IMG/VR virus record: IMGVR_UViG_3300010883_000549
Location: 1-22,501 of that record
Length of the DNA: 22,501 bases
Strand: one strand, 5' to 3'
Source of the DNA: a virus
The position numbers were made by a program, and so were the translations under genes. The notes beneath the pieces were generated by a model. The model saw nothing but the letters and a program-made list of their open reading frames with translations. It was not told the DNA's origin and searched no databases. Shown here piece after piece: positions 5,953 to 14,700 of this stretch (positions are counted from its first letter, which is position 1; each line of letters opens with the position of its first letter).

Positions 5953-8733
5953 ATGCCGAAGGTAATTCAATCAAGCATGGCTGGCGGTGAAGTCTCCGCT
6001 GCCATCGGTGCCAGAGTAGATATTGGAAAATACAAGTCGAGCCTTGAGACGTGCGAGAACGCATTCGTCCAAGTGCACGGTGGCGTTTCCAATCGCCCCG
6101 GTCTTCAGTATGTGGCCGAGTGTGTCAGCGGTACACTGAATACCCGCATCATTCCATTCGAGTACAATACTGAGCAGACCTACATTTTAGAGTTCGGCAA
6201 TCTGTACATGCGCGTCGTCAAGGACGCTGGTCAGGTTCTAACCGGAACATCGAAGACCATAACAGGTGTCACCGCTGCTAACCCCGGCGTCGTGACGGCG
6301 ACAGCGCACGGCTTCAGCAACGGAGACGACGTGTACGTCATTGGCGTAGTTGGGATGACACAACTCAACGGTCGAACCATGCGCGTCGCTAACAAGGCAA
6401 CGAACACCTTCGAGCTGAACGATTACGACGACAACAACATAGACACGTCGGCCTACACAGCTTACGGCAGCGCGGGAAGCGCAGAGGCTGTTTACGAAAT
6501 CGTCACGACATATACAACGGCGGAGCTGTTCGACATTAAGTTCGTCCAGTCTGCCGATGTTATGACTATCGTTCACAAAGACCATAACCCTGTAGAGCTT
6601 ACGCGGACGGGGCACGCGGCGTGGACAATGACCGACATCGTGTTCGCACCACAGCAGGCATTCCCGACCGGCGTCGCCGTCGGCGCAAACACTACAGGCG
6701 CGGAGACCGAGCGTTATGTAGTGACAGCGGTGAACGACGAGAACGCCGAGGAGAGCCTAGTCGGCATAGCGTTGGGCACAAGCATCACCGCCATCACTAA
6801 AGCAAACCCCGCTGTCGTCACAGCGGCGGCTCATGGGTTTACAAATCTTGACGAGATCGAAATACAAAGCGTCGTGGGTATGACCGAGGTAAATAATCTT
6901 CGCTTCAAGGTCGCGTCCAAGACGACTAATACCTTCGAGCTGCAGGACTTGTCTCGCGTCGACATCGACAGCAGCGCGTACACGACTTACAGCTCCGCTG
7001 GCACGGCCTTTCCAGCCTATGATAAAATAACCAACGGTGCGGTGACCAAAGATAACACGATCACATGGACAGCAGTGGCTAACGCCATAAGCTACAACGT
7101 CTACCACGAAAAGGATGGCATCTTCGGTTTCATCGGACGGAGCGAGATCGACAGCTTCACTGACAACAACATCGACGCCGACCTCGAAGACACGCCACCG
7201 AAATTTCGAGACCCCTTCGTCAGTACAAACGAGAAGCCGTCGTCTGTTGGCTACTTCCAGCAGCGGAGGCTCTTCGCAAGCAGCGCAAACAAGAAGCAGC
7301 GCATGTGGTTTACGCAGACTGCTAATCACTACAACCTCGGCGTCTCATCCCCCACTAAGGACGACGACGCCATCACCGTCACCATCGCCAGCCTTCAGGT
7401 GAACGAGATAAGGCACATGGTGCAGCTCGGTGAACTCATCGTACTGACGTCCGGCGGAGAATGGAAAGCCAGCGGCGTCGACGGTGTCATCACTCCCAGC
7501 ACAATCCAGATTGAACCTCAGACGTACTACGGCTCTGAGCAGTTGACGCCGGTCACGGCGGGCGACGTTGTCCTGTACATGCAGCCCGGGTGGACGGTGA
7601 GGGATTTGGCGTACAAGTTCGAGACTGACAGCTACAACGGAAACGACATCTCCATCCTCGCCCGGCACATGTTTGACGACTACACTTTCATCGACTGGGC
7701 TTACGCGCAGGCACCGCACTCCATCGTATGGGCTACGCGGAATGACGGCACCATATGCTCGCTGACCTATGTTAGGGAACAGGAAATTTTTGCATGGAGC
7801 AGACATATAACGCAGGGCGATTTTAAAAGCGTGGCCTCCGTACAGGAAGGCAGTGACGATTTCATGTATACCATTGTCCAGCGGAAAATTGGCACACGGA
7901 CGCGGCAGTACATCGAGCGTCTGCACGACGCCGAGTTCAGCAACGTGCAGGACGCCTTCTTTGTAGACAGTGGCCTGAGCCTTAACACGCCGATCACGAT
8001 CACTGGCTACACGTCTGCTAATCCTGTCGTCGTCACCGCAGTCGGACACGGACTGTCTAACGCCGACACCATCGACATCAATAACATCTACGTCGCCGAC
8101 GACACTGTCGACCAAGGACGTTCCATCTCTACAGAGTTGGACGGCATCGGTTACACGGTGTCCAACAAAACGACGGACACCTTCGAGGTCCAGCTTAACG
8201 CAGTGGACGTCGACGGCAGCGCATTTAAAACATACGACAGTGGTGGAGAGGTGCGTCTGGCCAAAACCTCCATCGGCGGGCTGTGGCACCTAGAAGGGGC
8301 AAGCGTCGTTGGCATAGCTAACGGGTACGTCACTGGCGCACTGACCGTCGCCAATGGTTCAGTCACTATCCCCAACGCATCCAGCCGTGTGCACATTGGT
8401 CTCAACTACACGTCGACTGTCAAGACGTTGAAGCTGGACAATGCTAATCCTCTCGACACTGTGCAGGGACGCAACAAGAAATTGACGCGGTTGACACTGC
8501 GCCTCGAGAAGACCATGGGCCTGTGGCACGGCCCAGACCTCACGCACATGCGCCAAGCAAAATTTGGCCTGCCGTCGCTGTACGGGCAGGAGCTGTCGAT
8601 GATCACCGGAGATAAGGATGTCACCCTGTCGCCGAGCTGGAACAAGAATGGCCAGATCGTCATACAGCAGCGCGACCCCCTACCTATGACATTGCTTGCC
8701 ATAATCCCCGACGTCATCATTGGGGGTGACTGA
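5953..8733 (+). CDS. Tail nozzle (T7 gp12-like tail tubular protein B) with three FCCH-like modules
   Basis: A 926-aa protein that forms the short tail tube tip in podophages. The N-terminus QSSMAGGEVSAAIGARVD, then CENAFVQVHGGVSNRPG is the family start. Other matches are VGYFQQRRLFASS (about 430-442), GELIVLTSGGEWKASG and the end GQIVIQQRDPLPMTLLAIIPD. Into this framework are set three related beta modules at residues about 99-176, 277-352 and 680-766. Each reads ITG-T-ANP-VVTA-AHG-S-GD, then V-NKTTNTFEL, then D-SAYTTY-S-G. They resemble the E1 FCCH domain commonly annotated in phage tail proteins. Residues about 245-275 and 356-415 look like two parts of a fibronectin-type segment. The family's T7 member is near 800 aa, so the added modules explain most of the extra length. 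The stop shares one base with the next start. Confidence 0.9.
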   Translation: MPKVIQSSMAGGEVSAAIGARVDIGKYKSSLETCENAFVQVHGGVSNRPGLQYVAECVSGTLNTRIIPFEYNTEQTYILEFGNLYMRVVKDAGQVLTGTSKTITGVTAANPGVVTATAHGFSNGDDVYVIGVVGMTQLNGRTMRVANKATNTFELNDYDDNNIDTSAYTAYGSAGSAEAVYEIVTTYTTAELFDIKFVQSADVMTIVHKDHNPVELTRTGHAAWTMTDIVFAPQQAFPTGVAVGANTTGAETERYVVTAVNDENAEESLVGIALGTSITAITKANPAVVTAAAHGFTNLDEIEIQSVVGMTEVNNLRFKVASKTTNTFELQDLSRVDIDSSAYTTYSSAGTAFPAYDKITNGAVTKDNTITWTAVANAISYNVYHEKDGIFGFIGRSEIDSFTDNNIDADLEDTPPKFRDPFVSTNEKPSSVGYFQQRRLFASSANKKQRMWFTQTANHYNLGVSSPTKDDDAITVTIASLQVNEIRHMVQLGELIVLTSGGEWKASGVDGVITPSTIQIEPQTYYGSEQLTPVTAGDVVLYMQPGWTVRDLAYKFETDSYNGNDISILARHMFDDYTFIDWAYAQAPHSIVWATRNDGTICSLTYVREQEIFAWSRHITQGDFKSVASVQEGSDDFMYTIVQRKIGTRTRQYIERLHDAEFSNVQDAFFVDSGLSLNTPITITGYTSANPVVVTAVGHGLSNADTIDINNIYVADDTVDQGRSISTELDGIGYTVSNKTTDTFEVQLNAVDVDGSAFKTYDSGGEVRLAKTSIGGLWHLEGASVVGIANGYVTGALTVANGSVTIPNASSRVHIGLNYTSTVKTLKLDNANPLDTVQGRNKKLTRLTLRLEKTMGLWHGPDLTHMRQAKFGLPSLYGQELSMITGDKDVTLSPSWNKNGQIVIQQRDPLPMTLLAIIPDVIIGGD

Positions 8734-9179
8734 TGATCAGGAAATTAACCAGAGAGGATGTGCCCGTCCTTGTTGACGTGTGCATGGACTTCCACGGTGA
8801 CAGTGTCTTGTCCCAGTTCACCTTCGACAAAAGCAAAGCACTGTACATCCTTGACGAAATCATCGAGCACGAAATGGTCTTCGCCTACGGGGCTTTTCAT
8901 AAGGATCAGTTAATCGGGGGTCTGGTTGCGGAGGCAAAATCACATCTTTTTCTAGACGTCCTGTTCGCCGAGGACATCGGCTTCTTTATAAAAAGCGACC
9001 GGAGGGGTGGCCTGAACGCCAAGAGGCTAGTCAATAAGTTTAACTTGTGGTGCGCCGACCTTGGGGTGGATGTAACCCAGATATCAGTCGACGCCGGTAT
9101 ATCCAATGAGAGGACGTGTGGCTTTCTAGGATATATGGGTTATAAGGATACAGGCAGCCTGATGACGATAGGATTGTAA
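8733..9179 (+). CDS. GNAT-family acetyltransferase-like protein
   Basis: A 148-aa protein with the GNAT layout. It has an N-terminal 'RKLTREDVPVLVDVCMDF' start, a central strand (MVFAYGAFHKDQLIGGLVAE), and an acetyl-CoA loop-like RRGGLNAKRLVNKF (residues 90-103). Then come VTQISVDAGISNERTCGFLGYMGY and a final strand. The enzyme would transfer an acetyl group from acetyl-CoA; the substrate is unknown. Podophages often carry such a gene between the nozzle and the gp14-like core gene. Start and upstream stop share one base (TGATG). The gene uses AGA/AGG arginine codons noticeably often compared with its neighbours, a possible sign of separate origin. The loop deviates from the consensus R/Q-x-x-G-x-G/A, so activity is not assured. 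Confidence 0.75.
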   Translation: MIRKLTREDVPVLVDVCMDFHGDSVLSQFTFDKSKALYILDEIIEHEMVFAYGAFHKDQLIGGLVAEAKSHLFLDVLFAEDIGFFIKSDRRGGLNAKRLVNKFNLWCADLGVDVTQISVDAGISNERTCGFLGYMGYKDTGSLMTIGL

Positions 9180-9180
9180 T

Positions 9181-9708
9181 ATGCCAGCAGCTACATCAAT
9201 TTCAATAGGGCTGTCCGCCCTCGGTACTGTGATGGGGGCGGCGTCCGCGTACCAGCAGTCACAGGCTCAGAAGTCTCAGGCAAACTATCAGGCTGCAGTC
9301 GCCAACAACAACGCTATAATCAGCCGTCAGAACGCTGCCAGTGTAGCCGAGCGTGGTGAGATTGCGCAGCAGGAGCACCGTCGCAAAGTCAAAGCCGTCA
9401 AGGGTGCCGCAAAGGCGCAGCAGGCGTCCAAGGGATTTTTGGTGGACGACACTGCTGACAGCTCGAACCAGCAAGCAATCCAAGACATAGCAGAGATGGG
9501 CAAACTGGACGAGCTACGCATAAAACACAACGCCGACTTAGAGGAACGCCGTGCGCTAATTCAAGGCGTCAACTTCCAAGCGCAGGCCGGGCTGTACAGT
9601 ATGAAGGCAAGCCAGAGCAACCCGCTTATGGCGGGCACCAGCTCATTGATCTCAGGTGCAGCCAGCACTATGTCGACAGCCCAGAAGCTCGGCGTGTTTG
9701 ACGATTAA
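9181..9708 (+). CDS. Internal core/ejection protein (T7 gp14-like)
   Basis: A 175-aa helical protein. The N-terminus is small-residue and hydrophobic (ISIGLSALGTVMGAASAY, residues about 6-23) and could insert into a membrane after ejection. A Gln/Ala/Asn-rich helix follows. The block ASKGFLVDDTADSSNQQAI, then AEMGKLDELRIKHNADLEERR, is the familiar 'A-GV-V--GSA---LADTA--GELDAL-IRNNA' pattern of gp14-like internal virion proteins. In T7, gp14 leaves the head and forms part of a channel in the outer membrane; the same role is inferred here. It starts two bases after the preceding stop, and the gp15-like and gp16-like genes follow. Confidence 0.82.
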   Translation: MPAATSISIGLSALGTVMGAASAYQQSQAQKSQANYQAAVANNNAIISRQNAASVAERGEIAQQEHRRKVKAVKGAAKAQQASKGFLVDDTADSSNQQAIQDIAEMGKLDELRIKHNADLEERRALIQGVNFQAQAGLYSMKASQSNPLMAGTSSLISGAASTMSTAQKLGVFDD

Positions 9709-9722
9709 GTAGGATAAGACAG

Positions 9723-11771
9723 ATGGCAAAACGCGGTAAACGAACGATAGGTGTGGGGAACCCACAAGGCGGGGCTATTGGAACCGTCGGCCTAGACGTG
9801 GCCGAGACGCCGCTGCAGAGATTTGACGTGCCTATATTTGATGGTATGGCTAAGGCGTTGGGGGAAGGGTCCAAAGGACTTTTTGCTGCATCCGCTATGG
9901 TCGCGGACATAGCTAAGGACGCCTCAGATGCGGATTACCTGACGACCAGTAGAGACCTCACTACCACAGTGCAGGATATGCAAAGCTCTTGGACGGCTGG
10001 TGGTGTCTCATCCGACCCGTCGACGGCTGTGGCGCAGGGCGGTGCGGAGGCATTAGCAGGCACCATCGCCGGGCAGCCTTGGAATAGAGGACCGGCTATC
10101 GGCAAAGGGGCCAATAGGGATTGGTTTGCTGCGACTACAGGCGATATGACTACCGAGCTGACCCGTATTAAAAGCACCAAGGAATACGGTAACCTCACGC
10201 AGTCTGACAAGAAGGCAATGGACAAGCTCATCCTTAATACTGAGTTGTCCTACCGCGCCAAGGCTCTGCTGCACATGAAGGAGCAGACCAAGATACACAA
10301 GAAGGCGGAGCTGTCTACAGCGCGAGACATGAAGAAAGACGCCGCTGTGGGGGATGCCGGTGACGCCGGTATAGCCAACACCAGCCTCGCCACTATGATC
10401 TCCTCTGTGCAGGAGGTCGAACGCATGGAGACCGGCGCGACGCTGGATGACTTAGCAGTGCGCGGTGCAGCGACCGAGGCGATGGATGACGTCGCGCAGA
10501 AAAGTATCGACAACCTTCTGAACAGCGAAGCTCCTGATAAAGCGGAACGTGCCCGGCAGTGGATGGCGATGAACACGACCGTCGAGGTCGATGGGCACAA
10601 AATTTCACTGAGCGACGATAAGAGGAATGACCTCAACCAGCTCATCGCCACCAGTGTACAGGGAGAGGTGGGCCGCAATATGGGCAACAGCATGTTCGCC
10701 ACCTATGGCGACGACGCTGCTGGTGCTCAGAAAGCCATTGAAGCCGACCCCAAATTGACAGACGGTATGAAGACGGCGGCGGCGGCCCAGTATGAGAAGA
10801 GGCGCACCATCGTAGCAGCGCAGGTCAAGCGCGTGGATCAGAATAACGTAGACGCCGCCATGGACAAGGCAGGCAAGGGGCAGATGCCGGGCGATGCTGA
10901 GATGGCGAAGCTCAGGGGGCCGGACAAGCGTTCCGTCAGGGCAGAGGTTCTGTTCTGGCAGACTTATCCAAAGGGCGGTCGGGTCACAGACAAGACCGCC
11001 AAAGATAAGTGGATGGGTATGACCCAGCCGGAGCGGGCCGAGCTGACGTATGACAAATTTCTAGATCAGTTCGCCAACAGATTTAACGCAGCCGACGGAA
11101 CGCGGGACAAGGCCATCGCCGCATGGACGTCAGCGCAGAACTCGCAGCTCACCCTCGAGACGGCGCAGGGCATCCGGCTTAACACGCTGGTACGGTCCAG
11201 CAACAAATCTGAGGCCGGTCGGATCAGGACATATTTCAACAGCCAAGTGGCGTCTCGGAAGACTCGGTTGTGGCCGGGTAACGGAGATAATGACAAGCGC
11301 AAACGGGCAGCCTTCGAGCAGGCGGCAGAGAGCGAGTTCGAGGAGCGCAACAGCAACGAAAGGCCGATGAGTAAGGTCGAGGCAGACGCTATGATGTCCG
11401 ACTTGGCCTCACAGATAACTATAGATGGCGACGAGTACCAAGCCTTCAACGTCGTCACCGAGCTGAAAGACGAAGACGGAGACCTGATTAAGGGCAGCGC
11501 GGACGCCGCCCGCGTTATGGCTGGCGTCGATGTCCGCGACAGGTTCGAGGTTATGCGGTGGTATCGCAGGTCTAAAGGGTTGAGTAGCAGTGATCCCATC
11601 AAGCTCGAAGACGTGGGCAGCTTCATTCTGGGAGAGATTACTTTGAAGACGCCGCCGGAAGCCTTGGTGCCGAAGCTGCGTGCGACACTGGTAAAGAACG
11701 GCATCCCCCCGACACCGGACGCCATGAACGACTGGTATCGCCGTTGGCTAATCAACAAGAACGGTGGCTAG
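9723..11771 (+). CDS. Internal core/ejection protein (T7 gp15-like)
   Basis: A 682-aa, largely helical, Ala/Lys/Asp-rich protein with no signal peptide and no membrane segment. The N-terminus (KRTIGVGNPQGGAIGTVGLD) is Gly-rich and basic. The rest has many short helices (for example DKKAMDKLILNTELSYRAKALLHMKEQ) and a tail DAMNDWYRRWLINKNGG. Length and position between the gp14-like gene and the giant gp16-like gene fit the gp15 core protein (747 aa in T7), which forms part of the periplasmic ejection tunnel. I see no catalytic motif. The assignment is mainly by context. AGGAT lies before the start; the stop directly abuts the next ATG. Confidence 0.75.
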   Translation: MAKRGKRTIGVGNPQGGAIGTVGLDVAETPLQRFDVPIFDGMAKALGEGSKGLFAASAMVADIAKDASDADYLTTSRDLTTTVQDMQSSWTAGGVSSDPSTAVAQGGAEALAGTIAGQPWNRGPAIGKGANRDWFAATTGDMTTELTRIKSTKEYGNLTQSDKKAMDKLILNTELSYRAKALLHMKEQTKIHKKAELSTARDMKKDAAVGDAGDAGIANTSLATMISSVQEVERMETGATLDDLAVRGAATEAMDDVAQKSIDNLLNSEAPDKAERARQWMAMNTTVEVDGHKISLSDDKRNDLNQLIATSVQGEVGRNMGNSMFATYGDDAAGAQKAIEADPKLTDGMKTAAAAQYEKRRTIVAAQVKRVDQNNVDAAMDKAGKGQMPGDAEMAKLRGPDKRSVRAEVLFWQTYPKGGRVTDKTAKDKWMGMTQPERAELTYDKFLDQFANRFNAADGTRDKAIAAWTSAQNSQLTLETAQGIRLNTLVRSSNKSEAGRIRTYFNSQVASRKTRLWPGNGDNDKRKRAAFEQAAESEFEERNSNERPMSKVEADAMMSDLASQITIDGDEYQAFNVVTELKDEDGDLIKGSADAARVMAGVDVRDRFEVMRWYRRSKGLSSSDPIKLEDVGSFILGEITLKTPPEALVPKLRATLVKNGIPPTPDAMNDWYRRWLINKNGG

Positions 11772-14700
11772 ATGGCAGAGTTTAATCCATTCGAGGAGTT
11801 CGTCTCCAGTCAGGCCAGCCGTCCACTCGATGACCCGCTGACGCCTGACATCAAGGACGATGAGCCAGACCCCTTCGCTGGGTTTGTGGAGCAGGAGCGG
11901 AAGCGTGACCAGCAGCAGGCTCTGAACACTGTCGCCGACGCTACGCCGGTCAACCCCGACACCTACGCTGCCATGCGCACCATGGCGCAAGACGTCAACA
12001 TCAATACTCGGATGCTTCTGGGTGATGTGGAGCCAGACAAGCTGCGCACCAAACACGTCGTCGAGCAGACCCGGTCCTTTCTAAAAGAGAACCCGAGGGT
12101 CGAGCGGTTTCTCCGCGACCCCGACAGCGTCCGCCTGACCCACGATGACATCGCCGGTCTACGCTCGGTGCATGAGGCGTCGAAGCGGTTGTCTCTCAGC
12201 GAGGAGGACAAAGGCTTCGGTGAGGTCACGTCTGGCATCGCCGAGCGGTTACCGAAAATTTTCGAGCAGGTTGGTATCGCCACTGGTGCGGCTGTCCTAG
12301 AAGGAAACGAAGACACTATATTCCCGCACGAAGCCTTGGCCAAAATGGACGACGAAGAGAAGGCCGCCTACAACGCGATGGACACCAGAGAGAAAGTCAG
12401 CTTCCTCTTCTCCGACAAAAACAAGAAGAGGTTTAAGTCTGAGCTGGGTAAGGAAGGCCGTGAGAAGGTATCTGCCAGTCTCGACGAGGTGACCAGAGAG
12501 CTAAACATTATGCGGGCGCGTGCGCCGAAGGAGGGGGTGGCGTTTTATGCGTCGGCCATTGCTGAAGGCACAGCCGCGATGCTACCAGCCATCGCCACTG
12601 GTATGCTTACAAAAAACCCGAAGCTGGCGTTGTCAATTATGTACACGCAGGCGTTCGGCGGCAGGTACGCGCAGGCTAGAGAGCGCGGCAAGAAAGACGG
12701 CACGACACAGAGCGACGCCTTCGCCGAGGCGTTCGTCTTCGCCGGTCTCGAAGTCGTCAGCGAGAAGATACCGCTGGGCATCCTACTGAGCGAAGGCGGT
12801 CGGGGCTTTAGGGGTATTTTCAAGAGCATGGGCGCGGAGGCCATACAGGAGACCTTCATCGAGGGCGTCGATATTGGGTTTGAGATGGGACTTCTAAACA
12901 AGGACATGACAGTGCCTCAAGCCTTCGCCCGGTTGCGCGACGCCGCCATCATTGGCGCGGGCGTCGGCGGCACACTGAGGGGTGGCGTTCAAGGCGTCCG
13001 GCGGCTGGCCGAAATAGGTGGGCTGCGCAGAGCCGGTGACGACGCACAGGATTATGAGACACGGTTGACCGATGCGCAGAAGGCAGTGCAGGAAGCCAAG
13101 CTGGCTGCACGGTCACCGGAGAAGATGAAGGAGTTCCTCGATCAGTCCAACGACGACGCGACGGTGCACATTTCAGCAGAGGATGTGATCGAGCTGCAGC
13201 AGAGCGGTGTGCTCACCGACGAGGTCATGGCCGAGCTGGAACTGAACGAAGAGATGGCCGAGACCGCTGCGCGGAACGGTGACTTCGAGATCAGCGTATC
13301 CAAGCTGTTGATGCTGGACGAGGCGACCTTCTCGGCTGTCTCCCCCAGCATCAGAGAAAAGCCCAACAGCCTGTCTGCCAAGGAAGCAACCTCGCAGGTC
13401 GCCGACAGAGAGGCGTTGATCAAGACGCTGGTCGAGCAGATGAATACGCAGCTTGATGAAGACCCAGACGCAACGCCCATCGCTGACGCCGTCGGCGCAG
13501 CACTTGCGGCGACTGGCAAGTTCACCGCTGCAGAGATTGGCCAGCAAGCGGAACTGGCCGAGGCCACCTACCAAACGAGAGCCGAAAATTTAGAGGGGGT
13601 CACAGCGGAGGAGCTGTTCCTCGAAGAGAATGTTCAGATACGCGGACCGGCTGACACGACGCGCAACGCCGCGACCGTCAGCTTCAATCAAGTGGACCGC
13701 ACAAAACTAGATTTCAAAGACGTCACCAAGTCAGTTCCGGGTCTGGCAGAGGCAGCCGCCAAACGGCAGGCTGGTGAGATCACTGCCGAGGAGTACCAGC
13801 GTGAAGTAGACAAACTGAAGACTGTACTTCCATTCGACATCATCCCCGCGCCAGCCACAGTCAAAGAGATGCGCGATGCTCTAGACAAGAATAAAAAGAG
13901 TAAACTGGGGCAGTCCAAGAAGATACCTATCGGGCATCGTGTCGGTATCCGGCTCGACATCCCCGCCTACACAAACCACGGCGTCTGGGTGCCGACCATC
14001 CACAATACCCCGGTTGGTAATGTGCATGAGGCAGCCGTCCATATAACCAATGTCGACTTCGAGCCTACCGACAAAGAGCAGGAGAAGGCAGCCGGTGTTT
14101 CGCAGGGGGGGTCCAAGGCTCCGTTTGCGAGGATAGACGGTGACTTCCAATCAGCCGACGCCGATGCTTTGGCCGCCCGCGCTGCAGAGGTGCTGAACGA
14201 TCCTGAGTGGACGCAGGTTGGTTACGACCCCCAACGTCACTCGTTCTTTTATGATCGCACCACAGGCGAACCAATTCTGTCGGCGACTGAAGTGATACAG
14301 GTAGGGCCACTGATCCTTGCCCGCAACGCTGTCAAAGGCGAGGCGCAAGACTTCCTGTTTCAGCGGCCTGTCAGCTCTGCAGACACTCCGGCACCCCAGC
14401 ACCACACGCTAACCAAAGCCGACAATAAGCGTATCAAAGGGCTGAAGAAAAAGGTGCCCGGCCTCGGTCGGTTGCTGCCTCTTCTGCAGGCCGACGAGCA
14501 GGCTCTACTCACCGAGACATCGGCCAAGAACTTTGTCGAGCTGTACAACAAGATGCCGTCGCCGCAAGAGATGGCCGAGGTTGCTTTGTCCGGCGTCGCC
14601 AAGCGCGGATGGTATCTGAACAGTGGCCGTGCGCTGGTCGAAATATTCGGCGAGGACGCACCGCGCTTTGCCGCGCTGCTGGCCGCCCTGTCACCACAGA

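Noticed and set aside
7345-8289. A 314-codon open frame on the minus strand over the nozzle gene
   Set aside because: Its Val/Asp/Arg-rich composition and full overlap with conserved nozzle motifs indicate a shadow frame.
11772-12500. Lytic transglycosylase domain like that of T7 gp16
   Set aside because: I looked for a catalytic-Glu helix followed by a GLMQ-type motif at the N-terminus and found neither.
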